A stretch of DNA of 33,302 nucleotides from a bacterium HR30 (lineage in GTDB: Bacteria; Desulfobacterota; Binatia; HRBIN30), in NCBI GenBank assembly GCA_002898795.1, contig BEIG01000028.1:1-33302 (forward strand). Direction: 5' to 3'. The translations under genes were made by a program, and so were the position numbers. Position 1 is the stretch's first letter. Every line of letters begins with the position of its first letter. Below are positions 1-7,913 of this stretch, in pieces. The notes under the pieces were generated by a model, which saw only the letters and a list, made by a program, of their open reading frames with translations, searched no databases and had not been told where the DNA came from.

Positions 1-1
1 C

Positions 2-2404
2 GAACTGGCCTGGCACGTGGGGTTCGCGGCGGGTGGAGTCTCCGAAGCAAAGAAGTCGTACGCACGTGTTGCGGCCGACGACGAGCGCGCTACCAGCCCA
101 GGAGACGCCCTGCGGGAGTTGTTCAACACCTACGGTCCGTGCCTGGTCCTGATTGACGAGTGGGTGGCGTACGCCCAGCAGTTGCACGACACCCCGGATC
201 TACCGGGGGGTACCTTCGACACGCAATTCACCTTTGCGCAGGCGCTCACGGAGAGCGCGCGGGCCGTGAAGAACTGTCTGGTGGCGGTCTCCCTGCCGGC
301 TTCTGACACGCTCCCGTCCCCCCACGCCACGGCCGAAGACATCGAGGTGGGCGGAGTGCGCGGGCGGGAGGCACTAGACCGGCTGCGCAATGTGATTGGC
401 CGCATCGAGTCGCCTTGGCGGCCCGCAAGTGCCGACGAGAGTTTCGAGATCGTCCGCCGGCGCCTGTTCCAGCCCATGACGGACCCCGAGCAGTTCAAGG
501 CGCGCGATGTAACGGCCAGGGCCTTTGCCGACCTCTACCGCACCCAGAAGGGCGAGTTCCCCGCCGAGTGCGCCGAGGGCGAATACGAACGTCGGCTCAA
601 GGGTGCGTACCCCATCCACCCCGAGGTGTTCGCACGCCTGTACGAAGACTGGTCTACCCTGGCCAAGTTCCAGCGCACGCGGGGTGTGCTCCGCCTCATG
701 GCGGCGGTGATACACACCCTTTGGGAGCGGGGCGACCGGAACCCGCTGATCCTGCCCTGTACCATTCCGATGGACGACCACCGGGTGCAGTTCGAGCTTA
801 CCCGGTACTTGTCGGAGAACTGGGTACCGGTGATCGAGAAGGACGTGGACGGACCGAACTCGCTGCCGGTGCGGTTGGACTCTGAGGTGCCCAACTTGGG
901 CAAGTACCACGCCTGCCGGCGGGTGGCGCGCACCATCTACCTTGGCTCAGCCCCGACTCAGCGAGCGGCCCATCAGGGGGTCGAGGACCGTCGCATCCGG
1001 CTGGGCTGCGTGATGCCGGGAGAGGCTCCAGCGGTCTTCGGCGACGCGCTGCGGCGGCTAGCGGGCGAGGCGACCTACCTCTACCAAGACGGGACCCGCT
1101 ATTGGTACTCCACGCAGCCCACGGTCACAAAGATTGCGGAAGACCGCGCGGCGCGGCTGGCTCGGGAGCCAGAGAAGGTGGCGCGCGAGATCGAGCGGCG
1201 GGTGCGGGAGGACGTACGACGGCGTTGTGGCGAGTTCTGCCGCGTCCACGACTTTCCGCGCACCAGTCAGGATGTGCCCGACGACTTCGACGCGCGGCTT
1301 GTCATCCTCACGATCGATCACCCCCATACAAAGGGTCAGGAGAGCCCCGCCCTGGTATTCGCCAAGGAGATCCTCGAGCGGCGCGGCCACTCCCCGCGCC
1401 ACTACCGGAACACGTTAGTCTTTCTGGCAGCGGATCAGGCGCGGCTGCAGGACCTTGAGGAGGCCACGCGGCGGTACCTGGCCTGGGAGTCCATCCTACA
1501 GGATAAAGAAGACCTGGACCTTTCCCCGCACCAGGTGCGGCAGGCCGAGTCGCAGAAGGCGGCTGCCGACGCCACGGTGGCGGCGCGCCTGCCCGAAACG
1601 TTTCAGTGGCTACTGGTGCCGGTCCAGACGGATCCGCAGACCGAAGTCACCTGGCAGGAAATCCGTCTGCAGGGCAATGAGGGACTTGCGGTGCGGGCAA
1701 GTACGAGGCTCGTGAGGGAGGAGCTACTGTTGACGCGGCTGGCCGGCACGCGCCTGCGGATGGAGCTGGACAAGATCCCGCTGTGGCGCGGGGATCATGT
1801 GTCCATCCGGCAGCTCATAGAGGACTTCGCTCACTACATCTACTTGCCGCGTCTTAGGAGCCCCGCCGTGCTCGCCGAGGCCGTGCGGGACGGCATGGGA
1901 CTTCTGACCTGGGAACGGGAGTCCTTTGCCTACGCCGACAGTTTCGACGAGACAGGCGGCCGCTATCGAGGGTTGCGGGCTGGAGGGCACATCTCGCTGC
2001 CAGATACCGACCCTCCGGGGCTGCTCGTGAAACCCGAGGTTGCGCGCAGGCAGCTCGATACCGAGCAACGGCCCGCTGGCCAAGTCCCCGAGGGGGTGTC
2101 GGGGGCCGCCGGCGGGGAGCCTGGGGGAACAGCCGGTGGTGGGGCGACCGCGACCTCTGTACCTGCGCGCCCGCGCCGTTTTCACGGCAGCGTGAGCCTC
2201 GATCCGCTGCGTGCCGGCGCCGACGCCGGCAAGATCGCCCAGGAGGTGATTTCCCATTTGGCAGGTCTTCCAGGGGCACAGGTTCGGGTGACCCTGGAGA
2301 TCGAGGCGACCGTGCCGGGAGGTGTTCCTGACCCCGTCGTCCGTACCGTCACAGAGAACAGTCGGACGCTGAAATTCACCAGCCAGGGGTTCGAAGAGGA
2401 ATAG
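2..2404 (+). CDS. DUF499-family ATPase, 5'-truncated by the window edge
   Basis: The reading frame is open back to the first bases (Glu-Leu-Ala-Trp-His precede the GTG at 17), so the N-terminus, probably with the P-loop, lies outside the window. About 800 codons remain. Near the visible start, a hydrophobic strand ending in LVLIDEWVAYAQQL looks like a Walker B strand, followed by the FDTQFTFAQALTE stretch typical of DUF499 proteins. The C-terminal ~90 residues follow a Gly/Ala-rich linker and form a small separate domain. DUF499 proteins are large AAA-type ATPases, usually found beside DUF1156 DNA methyltransferases and helicases in presumed phage-defence loci (family knowledge). No partner is visible here; any would lie upstream. 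Downstream are a RAYT and an hsdR remnant, which fits the edge of a defence island (inference). Confidence 0.75.
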   Translation, partial: ELAWHVGFAAGGVSEAKKSYARVAADDERATSPGDALRELFNTYGPCLVLIDEWVAYAQQLHDTPDLPGGTFDTQFTFAQALTESARAVKNCLVAVSLPASDTLPSPHATAEDIEVGGVRGREALDRLRNVIGRIESPWRPASADESFEIVRRRLFQPMTDPEQFKARDVTARAFADLYRTQKGEFPAECAEGEYERRLKGAYPIHPEVFARLYEDWSTLAKFQRTRGVLRLMAAVIHTLWERGDRNPLILPCTIPMDDHRVQFELTRYLSENWVPVIEKDVDGPNSLPVRLDSEVPNLGKYHACRRVARTIYLGSAPTQRAAHQGVEDRRIRLGCVMPGEAPAVFGDALRRLAGEATYLYQDGTRYWYSTQPTVTKIAEDRAARLAREPEKVAREIERRVREDVRRRCGEFCRVHDFPRTSQDVPDDFDARLVILTIDHPHTKGQESPALVFAKEILERRGHSPRHYRNTLVFLAADQARLQDLEEATRRYLAWESILQDKEDLDLSPHQVRQAESQKAAADATVAARLPETFQWLLVPVQTDPQTEVTWQEIRLQGNEGLAVRASTRLVREELLLTRLAGTRLRMELDKIPLWRGDHVSIRQLIEDFAHYIYLPRLRSPAVLAEAVRDGMGLLTWERESFAYADSFDETGGRYRGLRAGGHISLPDTDPPGLLVKPEVARRQLDTEQRPAGQVPEGVSGAAGGEPGGTAGGGATATSVPARPRRFHGSVSLDPLRAGADAGKIAQEVISHLAGLPGAQVRVTLEIEATVPGGVPDPVVRTVTENSRTLKFTSQGFEEE

Positions 2405-2812
2405 TGATCCACGGGGCGCACACACGGTAGGGGCAGACCCACGTGTCTGCCCCGATCCCCATGACCCGATGGGCGCACACATGGCCGCACGCACGGGTAC
2501 CATGGGCGCACACGGTAGGGGCAGACCGACGTGTCTGCCCCGATCCCCATGACCCGATGGGCGCACACATGGGCACGACGGGCGCACACGCGGGCGCACA
2601 CATGGGCGCGACGGCCGCACACACGCGCACCACGGGCGCGCACGCGGGCGCACACGCCGGCGCGATGGGCACACACATGGGCGCACACACCGGTACCAGG
2701 GGCGCACGCGGTAGGGGCAGACCTACGTGTCTGCCCCCGATCCCCATGATCCCCATGATCCCCGTGATCCACGGGGCGCACACGTAGGTGCGCCCCTACG
2801 CGTCGATGCGGG
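2405..2812. repeat. REP-like palindromic array before the RAYT gene
   Basis: Three copies of a palindrome with arms GGGGCAGAC / GTCTGCCCC and a 6-nt loop lie at 2430-2453, 2518-2541 and 2714-2737. A related palindrome with arms GGGGCGCAC / GTGCGCCCC lies at 2773-2796. The first two copies sit in near-identical units with an 88-bp offset (palindrome, then GATCCCCATGACCCGATGG, then GCGCACAC). Between the second and third copies (about 2560-2712) is a degenerate minisatellite built on GGGCGCACAC. The phrase GTGATCCACGGGGCGCACAC occurs at both ends (about 2404 and 2764), as if bounding a block. Open frames across the array are low-complexity products of the repeat. The location beside a RAYT gene supports a REP/BIME-type element. 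Confidence 0.85.
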
Positions 2813-2849
2813 TGACGGATGCGGAACGGTTTTTGAAGGCACGGGGGTT

Positions 2850-3572
2850 ATGAAATACGACCCCAACAAACACCACCGCCGCAGCATCCGCCTGAAAGAT
2901 TACGATTATTCCCAGCCGGGTGCGTATTTTATCACCATCGTGACCCAGGATCGGGTGTGCCTGTTCGGCGATGTTGTGGATACGGAAATGCGGTTGAATG
3001 ACGCCGGACGGATGGTCCAAAAATGGTGGGGCGAATTGAATCACAAATTTCCGAACGTACAAACCGACGAATACGTCGTCATGCCCAACCATTTCCACGG
3101 AATTGTCCTGATAATGTCCAATCCCGTAGGGGCGGTAGGGGCAGACCCACGTGTCTGCCCCGACAATTCGGGCGCACACATGGGCACCACGGGCGCACAC
3201 GCGGTAGGGGCAGACCCATGTGTCTGCCCCGATCCCGATGACCCGATGCGCGCACACATGGGTACCAGGGGCGCACACGCCGGCGCGGGGGGCGCACACA
3301 TGGGCGCACACATAGGTGCGCCCCTACCGGGGATTGTCCGATGGTTTAAAACGATGACGACCAATGAATACATCCGTGGGGTCAAACAATCCGGCTGGCC
3401 GCCGTTTAACGGTCGGTTGTGGCAACGCAATTATTACGAACACATCATCAGGAACGACGAATCCCTGAACCGCATTCGACAATACATCGCCGACAATCCG
3501 CGGCGCTGGGCCTTCGATCGCGAAAACCCGGCGGCCATAGCACCAGAACCGGAAAACCCATGGCGCATCTGA
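2850..3572 (+). CDS. REP-associated tyrosine transposase (RAYT, Y1/HUH family)
   Basis: Single-strand DNA transposase-like protein of 240 aa. The N-terminus (SIRLKDYDYSQPGAYFITIV, residues 12-31) and the HUH motif in MPNHFHG (78-84) are typical of the family, as is the C-terminal helix WQRNYYEHIIRNDESLNRIR (191-210) with candidate Tyr residues. RAYTs are thought to bind, cut and join REP palindromes. The ATG at 2850 was chosen because the family's usual N-terminus begins here and GAAGG lies 10 nt upstream; the frame is open further 5' only through repeat sequence. Residues about 94-158 are translated REP array rather than family sequence (see the repeat at 3126-3327), lengthening a protein that is otherwise about 175 aa. 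The gene outside the insert is less GC-rich than its neighbours, which suggests transfer. Whether the protein is active is unknown. Confidence 0.9.
   Translation: MKYDPNKHHRRSIRLKDYDYSQPGAYFITIVTQDRVCLFGDVVDTEMRLNDAGRMVQKWWGELNHKFPNVQTDEYVVMPNHFHGIVLIMSNPVGAVGADPRVCPDNSGAHMGTTGAHAVGADPCVCPDPDDPMRAHMGTRGAHAGAGGAHMGAHIGAPLPGIVRWFKTMTTNEYIRGVKQSGWPPFNGRLWQRNYYEHIIRNDESLNRIRQYIADNPRRWAFDRENPAAIAPEPENPWRI
3126..3327. repeat. REP palindrome array inserted in frame inside the RAYT coding sequence
   Basis: The same elements as upstream of the gene: arms GGGGCAGAC / GTCTGCCCC at 3138-3161 and 3207-3230, GGGCGCAC / GTGCGCCC at 3302-3323, and GGGCGCACAC minisatellite copies between them. The block starts and ends with the inverted pair GTAGGGG ... 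CCCCTAC. It encodes low-complexity residues such as GADPRVCP and GAHMGTT without breaking the transposase frame, and lies between the HUH strand and the C-terminal Tyr-containing helix. Confidence 0.9.
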
Positions 3573-3697
3573 CGGAATCCGGCGTCGAATCCGCCGCGCT
3601 TGGCTGGCTCGAGGCCATCGCCTCGCGGATCGCGCACGGAGCCGGCATCGCGCCGGATCAGCGCCTCACCGAGCGGCGCGACTGTGCCGATCTAGTA
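3560..3697 (+). pseudogene. Remnant of a type I restriction enzyme R subunit (HsdR) N-terminus
   Basis: From the ATG at 3560 the frame reads MAHLTESGVESAALGWLEAI ... HGAGIAPD ... ERRDCADLV. It closely resembles the start of HsdR proteins of type I restriction-modification systems (MTES-VE-AAL-WLE, then HG-DIAP, then ER-DY). The similarity stops after about 46 codons. The frame then runs on as an unrelated Arg/Pro-rich reading, and none of the nuclease or helicase motifs of the roughly 1000-residue HsdR follow. It overlaps the 3' end of the RAYT gene by 13 nt, so the transposon end may have joined or captured the hsdR start. The match is to remembered family patterns, not to a search. Confidence 0.6.
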
Positions 3698-3875
3698 CGA
3701 GAGCCCGCTTGCCAAGCTCGACCTTCCCGAGCACCTGAAGCCGAAGCTGGAGAAACACGCAGTGTGGCGCGCCTTGTTCCACGGGTTCGATTGGTCGATG
3801 CCCGCAGCCGGAGGTGGGCCACACCTCCCCGTGTTCTCCCTCGTGCCGGCGGCTTGTTCCCGAGCGGGTAACGTG
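3696..3875 (+). other. Unrecognised coding-like relic between the hsdR remnant and larC
   Basis: Directly after an in-frame TAG (3693-3695) a different + frame opens and reads ESPLAKLDLPEHLKPKLEKH, then AVWRALFHGFDWSMPAAGGG. The composition is protein-like (amphipathic, Leu/Lys/Glu spaced) but there is no start codon with a ribosome site. It is probably the decayed 3' end of another gene from the defence or mobile region. I do not recognise the family. Confidence 0.3.
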
Positions 3876-3904
3876 CCAAGCAAAACCAGAGAGCAGGCGC
3901 GGCC

Positions 3905-5080
3905 ATGCGGATCCTTTACTTCGATGCTTTTGCTGGCGTGAGCGGAGATATGACCGTAGGGGCCCTGCTTTCCTTGGGCCTGCCACTGGATGCGGTGCGC
4001 GATGCGCTGGTCGAACTGGACCTCGGAGACTACGAACTCCTGGCCTTTCCGCGCGAGGTTAGTGGAATCTCTGCTTCGAAATTCCAAGTCAGCCTTCCGC
4101 CCCATGCTCCGCACACGCACCGCTCGTTCCGCGATATCCGCTCGATGATCGAGCGGGCACGTCTTCACCCATCGGTCCAGCAAATCGCCCTCGATATCTT
4201 CCACCGCCTGGCGGTGGCAGAAGCGCGGGTGCACGGTGTGATTCCTGACGACGTGACCTTCCACGAAGTGGGTGCTGTGGACTCCATCGTGGATATCGTG
4301 TCCACGGCCGTAGGTCTCCACCACTTCCAAATCGAAGCCGGCTTCGTCAGCAAACTCCCGCTGGGCAAGGGAGTGATACGCGCCCAGCATGGAGCGTTGC
4401 CGGTGCCTGGACCGGCAACGCTGGAACTGCTGCGCGGCTTTCCGGTTTGCTTCGGCGACGGGGAAGGGGAACTCGTCACCCCGACCGGCGCAGCCATCGT
4501 GGCTACGGTGTGCAAACCGGGGCCGCCTCCGCCGCTCACCGTTTGTGGCATCGGTTACGGCGCCGGCGATCGTCAGTGGACCGACCGCCCGAATCTTTTG
4601 CGCCTCGTGCTCGCCGAGCCCGCACCGATGCCACTCGAGGACGAGTTGCTGGTCGTGGAAACCAACATCGACGACATGCCGCCAGAGTGGTTCGATTGGA
4701 TTTTCGAGCGGCTGTTCCGCGCCGGCGCCCGCGACGTGTGGCTAAGCGCGGCACAAATGAAAAAAAATCGCCCCGCAGTGGTTTTGCACGCGCTCGTCGA
4801 CTCGGCACAACATGCCAACGTGGTCCGCACGATGCTCGATGAAACAACCTCCCTCGGGGTGCGCAGCTACCCGGTTCGACGCCACACTCTCGTCCGCGAA
4901 GAACGCACGGTGGAAACTCCTTACGGCACCGTGCGCATCAAAGCGGCCCGCATGCCCGACGGGCATTGGAACCTGGCGCCCGAGTACGATGACTGCAAAC
5001 GCTTGGCCCAAGAAGCCAACGTACCCTTGAAACTCGTTTACCAAGCCGCGCTGGCGGCGGCGCGATCGAGCGGTAACTGA
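3905..5080 (+). CDS. larC: LarC, nickel-pincer cofactor biosynthesis (nickel insertion) protein
   Basis: LarC inserts nickel, using CTP, into the pyridinium dithiocarboxylate nucleotide made by LarB and LarE, giving the cofactor of lactate racemase LarA and related enzymes (family knowledge). The protein is full length at 391 aa. It starts with the family's MRILYFDAFAGVSGDM and carries FHEVGAVDSIVDI (119-131), VTPTGAAI, ETNIDDMPPEW and the MKKNRPA segment. In some firmicutes larC is split into larC1/larC2 joined by frameshifting; here it is one continuous frame. No larA, larB or larE is in the window, so the client enzyme is unknown. The next gene, a sugar kinase, lies 112 nt downstream on the same strand. 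Confidence 0.93.
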   Translation: MRILYFDAFAGVSGDMTVGALLSLGLPLDAVRDALVELDLGDYELLAFPREVSGISASKFQVSLPPHAPHTHRSFRDIRSMIERARLHPSVQQIALDIFHRLAVAEARVHGVIPDDVTFHEVGAVDSIVDIVSTAVGLHHFQIEAGFVSKLPLGKGVIRAQHGALPVPGPATLELLRGFPVCFGDGEGELVTPTGAAIVATVCKPGPPPPLTVCGIGYGAGDRQWTDRPNLLRLVLAEPAPMPLEDELLVVETNIDDMPPEWFDWIFERLFRAGARDVWLSAAQMKKNRPAVVLHALVDSAQHANVVRTMLDETTSLGVRSYPVRRHTLVREERTVETPYGTVRIKAARMPDGHWNLAPEYDDCKRLAQEANVPLKLVYQAALAAARSSGN

Positions 5081-5192
5081 GCGCAAAGGAGCGTGCCCGC
5101 TTCAACGAACGGAGGCGGCGGTTGCTTGCTGCCCGCACGGCACGCTAGCGTCGCTGCCCATCGTCGGCGTGGAGAAGCAGGAGGTGTCGCGC

Positions 5193-6782
5193 GTGCCAAG
5201 CGAGCCGTGGGTGCTGGCCATCGACATGGGAACGAGTGCGGTAAAAACAGCGCTCGTCTCCGCACGCGGCGAGGTCGCGAGCGTTCAGACTCTGCCCATT
5301 TCCACCCGTTTGCTCGAGCGCGGTGGTGCGGAACAAGACCCCCACGAGTGGTGGGAGCAAGTGATGCGAGCGGCTCGCTCCTCGATTGCCAACCAACCGG
5401 CACTTCGCGATCGCGTAGTCGCTGTGGCGTGCACGACGCAGTGGGCGGTGACCGTACCGGTCGACGAGCGCGGCATGCCTTTGGGCCCGGCCATTTCGTG
5501 GATGGACTCGCGCGGCGCCCCCTACGTGCGCGAGATCGTTTCCGGCTGGCCGCAGGTTTCCGGCTATGCGGTTCACAAACTCTACGCGTGGATCCGGCTT
5601 ACCGGAGGCGCCCCGTCGCGCTCCGGCGTCGATGGCCTTGGGCACCTCTTGTTCTTCAAGCACGAGCGGCCAGACCTTTACCGAGCAGCGTACAAGTTCC
5701 TGGAACCCATGGACTACCTCAATGCCCGCCTCACGGGCCGCATCGCTGCATCGTACGGTACCATGTTTCCATACTGGCTCACGGACAACCGCGACCCGAA
5801 CAGGATTTTCTACCACCCACGCCTCTTGGCCTGGGCTGGAATCGACGAACACAAACTCCCACCGCTCAAACCAGTCAACTCCGTACTCGGCCCGCTCCTG
5901 CCAGAGGTTGCAGACACCCTGGGCCTTCGGCGCGATACGGTGGTGGTCATGGGCTCGTGCGACGGTCAGTCCGCAGCCATCGGCGCCGGTTCGGTGCGAG
6001 ACTTCGTCGGCTACTTCTATGTCGGAACCACTGCGTGGATGAGCTGCCACGTTCCGTGGAAACGCACGGATTTGCGGCACATGATTGCCACCATGCCCGC
6101 GGCACTTGCGGGGCGTTACGTGGTCACCGCAGAACAAGGAATGGCAGGCCGCTGCCTCGAGGTCTTCAAAGACAACGTACTGCTGCCCCAGGCAGACCCG
6201 AGCGTGGCCCCGTTGCAAGACCCGTACGAATACTTGAATGCCCTCGCTGCTTCAGCGCCACCTGGAAGCGACAAACTCCTGTTCACCCCGTGGATTAACG
6301 GAATCCTCGTGCCCGCCGACGACCCCTGGACGCGCAGCGCTTTCGTGAACCAGAGCCACCGCACCACACGGGCGCATTACGTGCGCGCCGTGATGGAGGG
6401 AGTTGCGTTCAACATCCGGTGGTTGCGCATGTACGTCGAGCGCTTTGTGGGGCGGCCTTTTGCCGATCTGCGCTTTATCGGGGGCGGGGCGGTATCTGAC
6501 CTTTGGTGCCAGATCTTTGCCGACGTGCTGGGCTGCCGCATTTTACGCCCGGCACATCCGCGCGTGGCCAACGCGGTTGGCGCCGCGTTCGCTGCCTTGG
6601 CCGCGCTCGGTTACCTACGCCCCGAAGAAATGGAACAGCGGATCGCCATCGAGCGCGAGTTCACACCCAACGACTCTCAGCGCGGCATTTACGAAGAACT
6701 CTTTCGGGAATTTCTCCACGTGTACGAACAACTACGCCCCCTGTACCGACGCTTGAATCGAGGGCGAAACCGCCGCCCCTAG
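5193..6782 (+). CDS. FGGY-family carbohydrate kinase (xylulokinase-like)
   Basis: ATP-dependent phosphorylation of a sugar or polyol; the substrate cannot be read from the sequence. The N-terminal domain has the phosphate-binding AIDMGTSAVKTALV (residues 9-22) and AISWMDSRG. The second domain has GSCDGQSAAIGAG with the expected catalytic Asp257, and RFIGGGAVSDLWCQIFADVL near the C-terminus, the usual FGGY signature. Length is 529 aa, normal for the family. I chose the GTG at 5193 because AGGAGG lies at 5179-5184, 8 nt upstream; the frame is open to a GTG at 5169 that lacks such a site. It follows larC on the same strand and may share its transcript. The 3' end is 14 nt from the convergent DUF3467 gene. 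Confidence 0.88.
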   Translation: MPSEPWVLAIDMGTSAVKTALVSARGEVASVQTLPISTRLLERGGAEQDPHEWWEQVMRAARSSIANQPALRDRVVAVACTTQWAVTVPVDERGMPLGPAISWMDSRGAPYVREIVSGWPQVSGYAVHKLYAWIRLTGGAPSRSGVDGLGHLLFFKHERPDLYRAAYKFLEPMDYLNARLTGRIAASYGTMFPYWLTDNRDPNRIFYHPRLLAWAGIDEHKLPPLKPVNSVLGPLLPEVADTLGLRRDTVVVMGSCDGQSAAIGAGSVRDFVGYFYVGTTAWMSCHVPWKRTDLRHMIATMPAALAGRYVVTAEQGMAGRCLEVFKDNVLLPQADPSVAPLQDPYEYLNALAASAPPGSDKLLFTPWINGILVPADDPWTRSAFVNQSHRTTRAHYVRAVMEGVAFNIRWLRMYVERFVGRPFADLRFIGGGAVSDLWCQIFADVLGCRILRPAHPRVANAVGAAFAALAALGYLRPEEMEQRIAIEREFTPNDSQRGIYEELFREFLHVYEQLRPLYRRLNRGRNRRP

Positions 6783-6796
6783 GAACAGCCACCGAC

Positions 6797-7111
6797 TCAG
6801 TGAGTCACGCGGGGGATGTCCGTAGCCGCCTGGATGGGCCCGTACGCAGCTTCGTAGCGCGCCAAATTTTCTTCGATCGCCTTGAGGATGCGCTTCATGT
6901 GCTCGGGCGAGGTAATCACACGAGCACGCAAATTCGCCAACATTTGCCCCTGCGGAGTTCGCTGTGGCTGCACGAAAAGAAAATCGAGGATGAATTCTTC
7001 CTTGCGGTGACTGATCATCATCAGGTTGGAGTACACGCCACTCGCATGCTCCGGATCCACTTGGATCTGGATTTGGTCGGGCGCGTGGGTGGGTTTTTTC
7101 TCGTCGGTCAT
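6797..7111 (-). CDS. DUF3467 family protein
   Basis: Small soluble protein of 104 aa. The core (IQIQVDPEHASGVYSNLMMI, then FILDFLFVQPQ and ANLRARVITSPEHMKRIL) matches DUF3467, a widespread family of unknown function with a conserved YSN motif and a C-terminal helix. The ATG at 7111 was chosen because AGGAGG lies 5 nt upstream; the frame is open to an ATG at 7132 that would place this ribosome site inside the gene. It is 28 nt downstream of the alpha/beta hydrolase on the same strand and probably cotranscribed with it. No signal peptide or membrane segment. Confidence 0.85.
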   Translation of the reverse strand: MTDEKKPTHAPDQIQIQVDPEHASGVYSNLMMISHRKEEFILDFLFVQPQRTPQGQMLANLRARVITSPEHMKRILKAIEENLARYEAAYGPIQAATDIPRVTH

Positions 7112-7139
7112 GGGAGCCTCCTTCGGAACCACGCCTACT

Positions 7140-7850
7140 TTAGGAAGACCAGTCGCCTTCCTCCACGCAGTTCAACCACCTTGCAACCTGGTCGGCGATT
7201 TCCGCGTAAACCAGCTCTTGGGCTAGGCCAAGCCTGCGCGGCACCACAAAGGAATGATCGCCGTCCCAAATGACGGCGAGCCTTACCTTGCGTCGGTAGC
7301 GCTTGCGCAACTCGTCCAGCACCCCCTCCAAGATGTTCAAGTCGCACAACGGGTCGCGCGAGCCTTGCACAAAGAGCATGGGCACGGCAATCCGCCTCAA
7401 ATGCTCCGTACGGAGCTGCTCGGGCTTGCCCCGCGGATGCAACGGGTAACCGAGGAAAACCAACCCGCACGCCTCCTCGCCTTCGGCCACTAAGTGCGAG
7501 GCCACGCGGCCGCCAAGAGACTTGCCGCCAATCACCCACTGTTGCACGTGCCGAGCTAGGCTCTGCCGCAGCGACCGGAACACTTCTCGGTAGGTTTGCA
7601 CTAAAACCGGCAGCGGGTCGGGTATGCGGCGTCCGCGCTCGGCGTAAAGAAAGTTGAACGTTGCACACACAGCCCCACCACGCCTGGCCAAATTCCGCTG
7701 CACGCCGCACAAGAGGTCGGAGAAACGATCGTTGCCGGCACCGTGCGCGAGCAACACCCCGGTACGCCTGGGCTTGGCATAGGGATAAGCAATGGTAGCC
7801 CCGACACTGTCGGCTTCGCCTACCGGAATCCGCAATTTCTCCGTTCTCAT
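7140..7850 (-). CDS. Alpha/beta hydrolase, KANL3/Tex30-like
   Basis: Predicted cytosolic serine hydrolase of 236 aa. The fold signals are GVLLAHGAGND (31-41, oxyanion region) and the nucleophile elbow GKSLGG with Ser111. Asp166 in QGSRDPLCD and His199 in DGDHSF complete a plausible Ser-Asp-His triad. The HGAGND and FNFLYAERG pattern is that of the KANL3/Tex30 alpha/beta hydrolase group, whose substrates are mostly unknown. It lies between the bactofilin gene (63 nt upstream) and the DUF3467 gene (28 nt downstream), all on the minus strand, so one transcript is likely. No secretion signal. Confidence 0.85.
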   Translation of the reverse strand: MRTEKLRIPVGEADSVGATIAYPYAKPRRTGVLLAHGAGNDRFSDLLCGVQRNLARRGGAVCATFNFLYAERGRRIPDPLPVLVQTYREVFRSLRQSLARHVQQWVIGGKSLGGRVASHLVAEGEEACGLVFLGYPLHPRGKPEQLRTEHLRRIAVPMLFVQGSRDPLCDLNILEGVLDELRKRYRRKVRLAVIWDGDHSFVVPRRLGLAQELVYAEIADQVARWLNCVEEGDWSS

Positions 7851-7913
7851 GCCTGCCCTTGGAGCTAGCGGCCGTGGCCAAAACTCGGCTCGGGCTTGGC
7901 GCCGCAGGCAAGC

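Noticed and set aside
2405-2812. Protein-coding frames through the REP array
   Set aside because: The frames read as low-complexity Gly-Ala-His or Cys-Val-Arg-Pro repeats on both strands, the signature of translated DNA repeats, with no ribosome site.
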